Part shown: positions 49,833-50,013 of the stretch, in pieces | Position numbering within the stretch: position 1 is the stretch's first letter | Layout of the letters: each line of letters starts with the position of its first letter | Source: an archaeon | GTDB taxonomy: Archaea > Hydrothermarchaeota > Hydrothermarchaeia > JALTZZ01 | Assembly: GCA_027051165.1 (NCBI GenBank) | Contig: JALTZZ010000081.1 | Span: 1 to 50,013, forward strand | Reading direction: 5' to 3' | Length of the DNA stretch: 50,013 nucleotides | The notes under the pieces: model-generated | What the model was told of the DNA's origin: nothing | The model's input: only the letters and a program-made list of their open reading frames with translations | Databases searched by the model: none | Program-made: the position numbers and the translations under genes

Positions 49833-50013
49833 TTATTTTTCAGTAATTCTTTTTTGTTGGAGCAACTTGGCAATTTATACGAGATAAAAGAATAATAATT
49901 TGATAACTTTTCTGCAAAAGGTATCGGCTAAGCATATACATTTTTCCTTATCCTTAATATATTGGATTTTTTCATATTGTTAAAAAACATGCAAAAAATC
50001 TGCAGCCTTGATT

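Overview
This is a stretch of AT-rich archaeal chromosome. The informational genes are archaeal: small primase subunit PriS, Rpo11, the exosome subunit Csl4, Cdc48, a METTL5-type methyltransferase, DUF531 and Ygr210-type GTPase. The 3' end of an archaetidylinositol-phosphate synthase and promoters with BRE/TATA boxes agree with this. Gene content and order (METTL5-like, Csl4, Rpo11, RNase III-like, DUF531, tRNA-Pro) point to a euryarchaeon, possibly related to Archaeoglobi or methanogen/ANME lineages and probably thermophilic. That placement is inference, and I cannot name the species.

Layout. 1-4.2 kb is an eroded accessory zone. It holds a broken gene of unknown function, a DUF262-DUF1524 (GmrSD-like) restriction gene, remains of two different insertion sequences and a scrap of a nucleotidyltransferase. 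4.3-18.7 kb is dense core sequence: an AF0577-like radical SAM enzyme, a four-gene operon (spoVG-like, DHH phosphoesterase, Ygr210 GTPase, hypF), two CBS-domain proteins, priS, a PfkB kinase, rhomboid plus Cdc48, a prepilin-type peptidase and membrane proteins. 18.8-19.6 kb is a decayed gene region. 19.6-22.3 kb is an operon with a small acidic protein, an AlkP-superfamily hydrolase, a PAPS-reductase-like PP-loop enzyme and a UTP-glucose-1-phosphate uridylyltransferase. 22.3-30.5 kb holds a broken aldehyde dehydrogenase, an HTH regulator, a histidine kinase, mtnA, a tandem universal stress protein and an SLC13 transporter. 30.6-33.3 kb is the transcription/RNA-processing operon, ending in tRNA-Pro(UGG).

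33.3-39.7 kb is a mobile-element graveyard with some live-looking cargo. It contains a second, truncated copy of the 3 kb IS and a dead SSV-type tyrosine integrase whose reading frame runs through the 3' half of a tRNA-Arg(CCU), which is its attachment site. A winged-helix/MFS/MinD-like trio follows. A 3' fragment of a pyruvate:ferredoxin oxidoreductase beta gene carries a 179-bp MITE with a 9-bp target duplication just before its stop codon. Next come a two-gene AAA ATPase plus TOPRIM-like module (candidate defence) and an orphan IS605-like structured RNA end.

39.9-49.8 kb is a cell-surface locus: a 549-residue lipoprotein, a small membrane protein and a 2459-residue secreted beta-helix protein. 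The lipoprotein gene and the following two-gene operon share an almost identical 38-bp promoter block. The second operon has a long 5' leader hairpin that pairs with its own Shine-Dalgarno sequence. 49,833-50,013 shows no gene.
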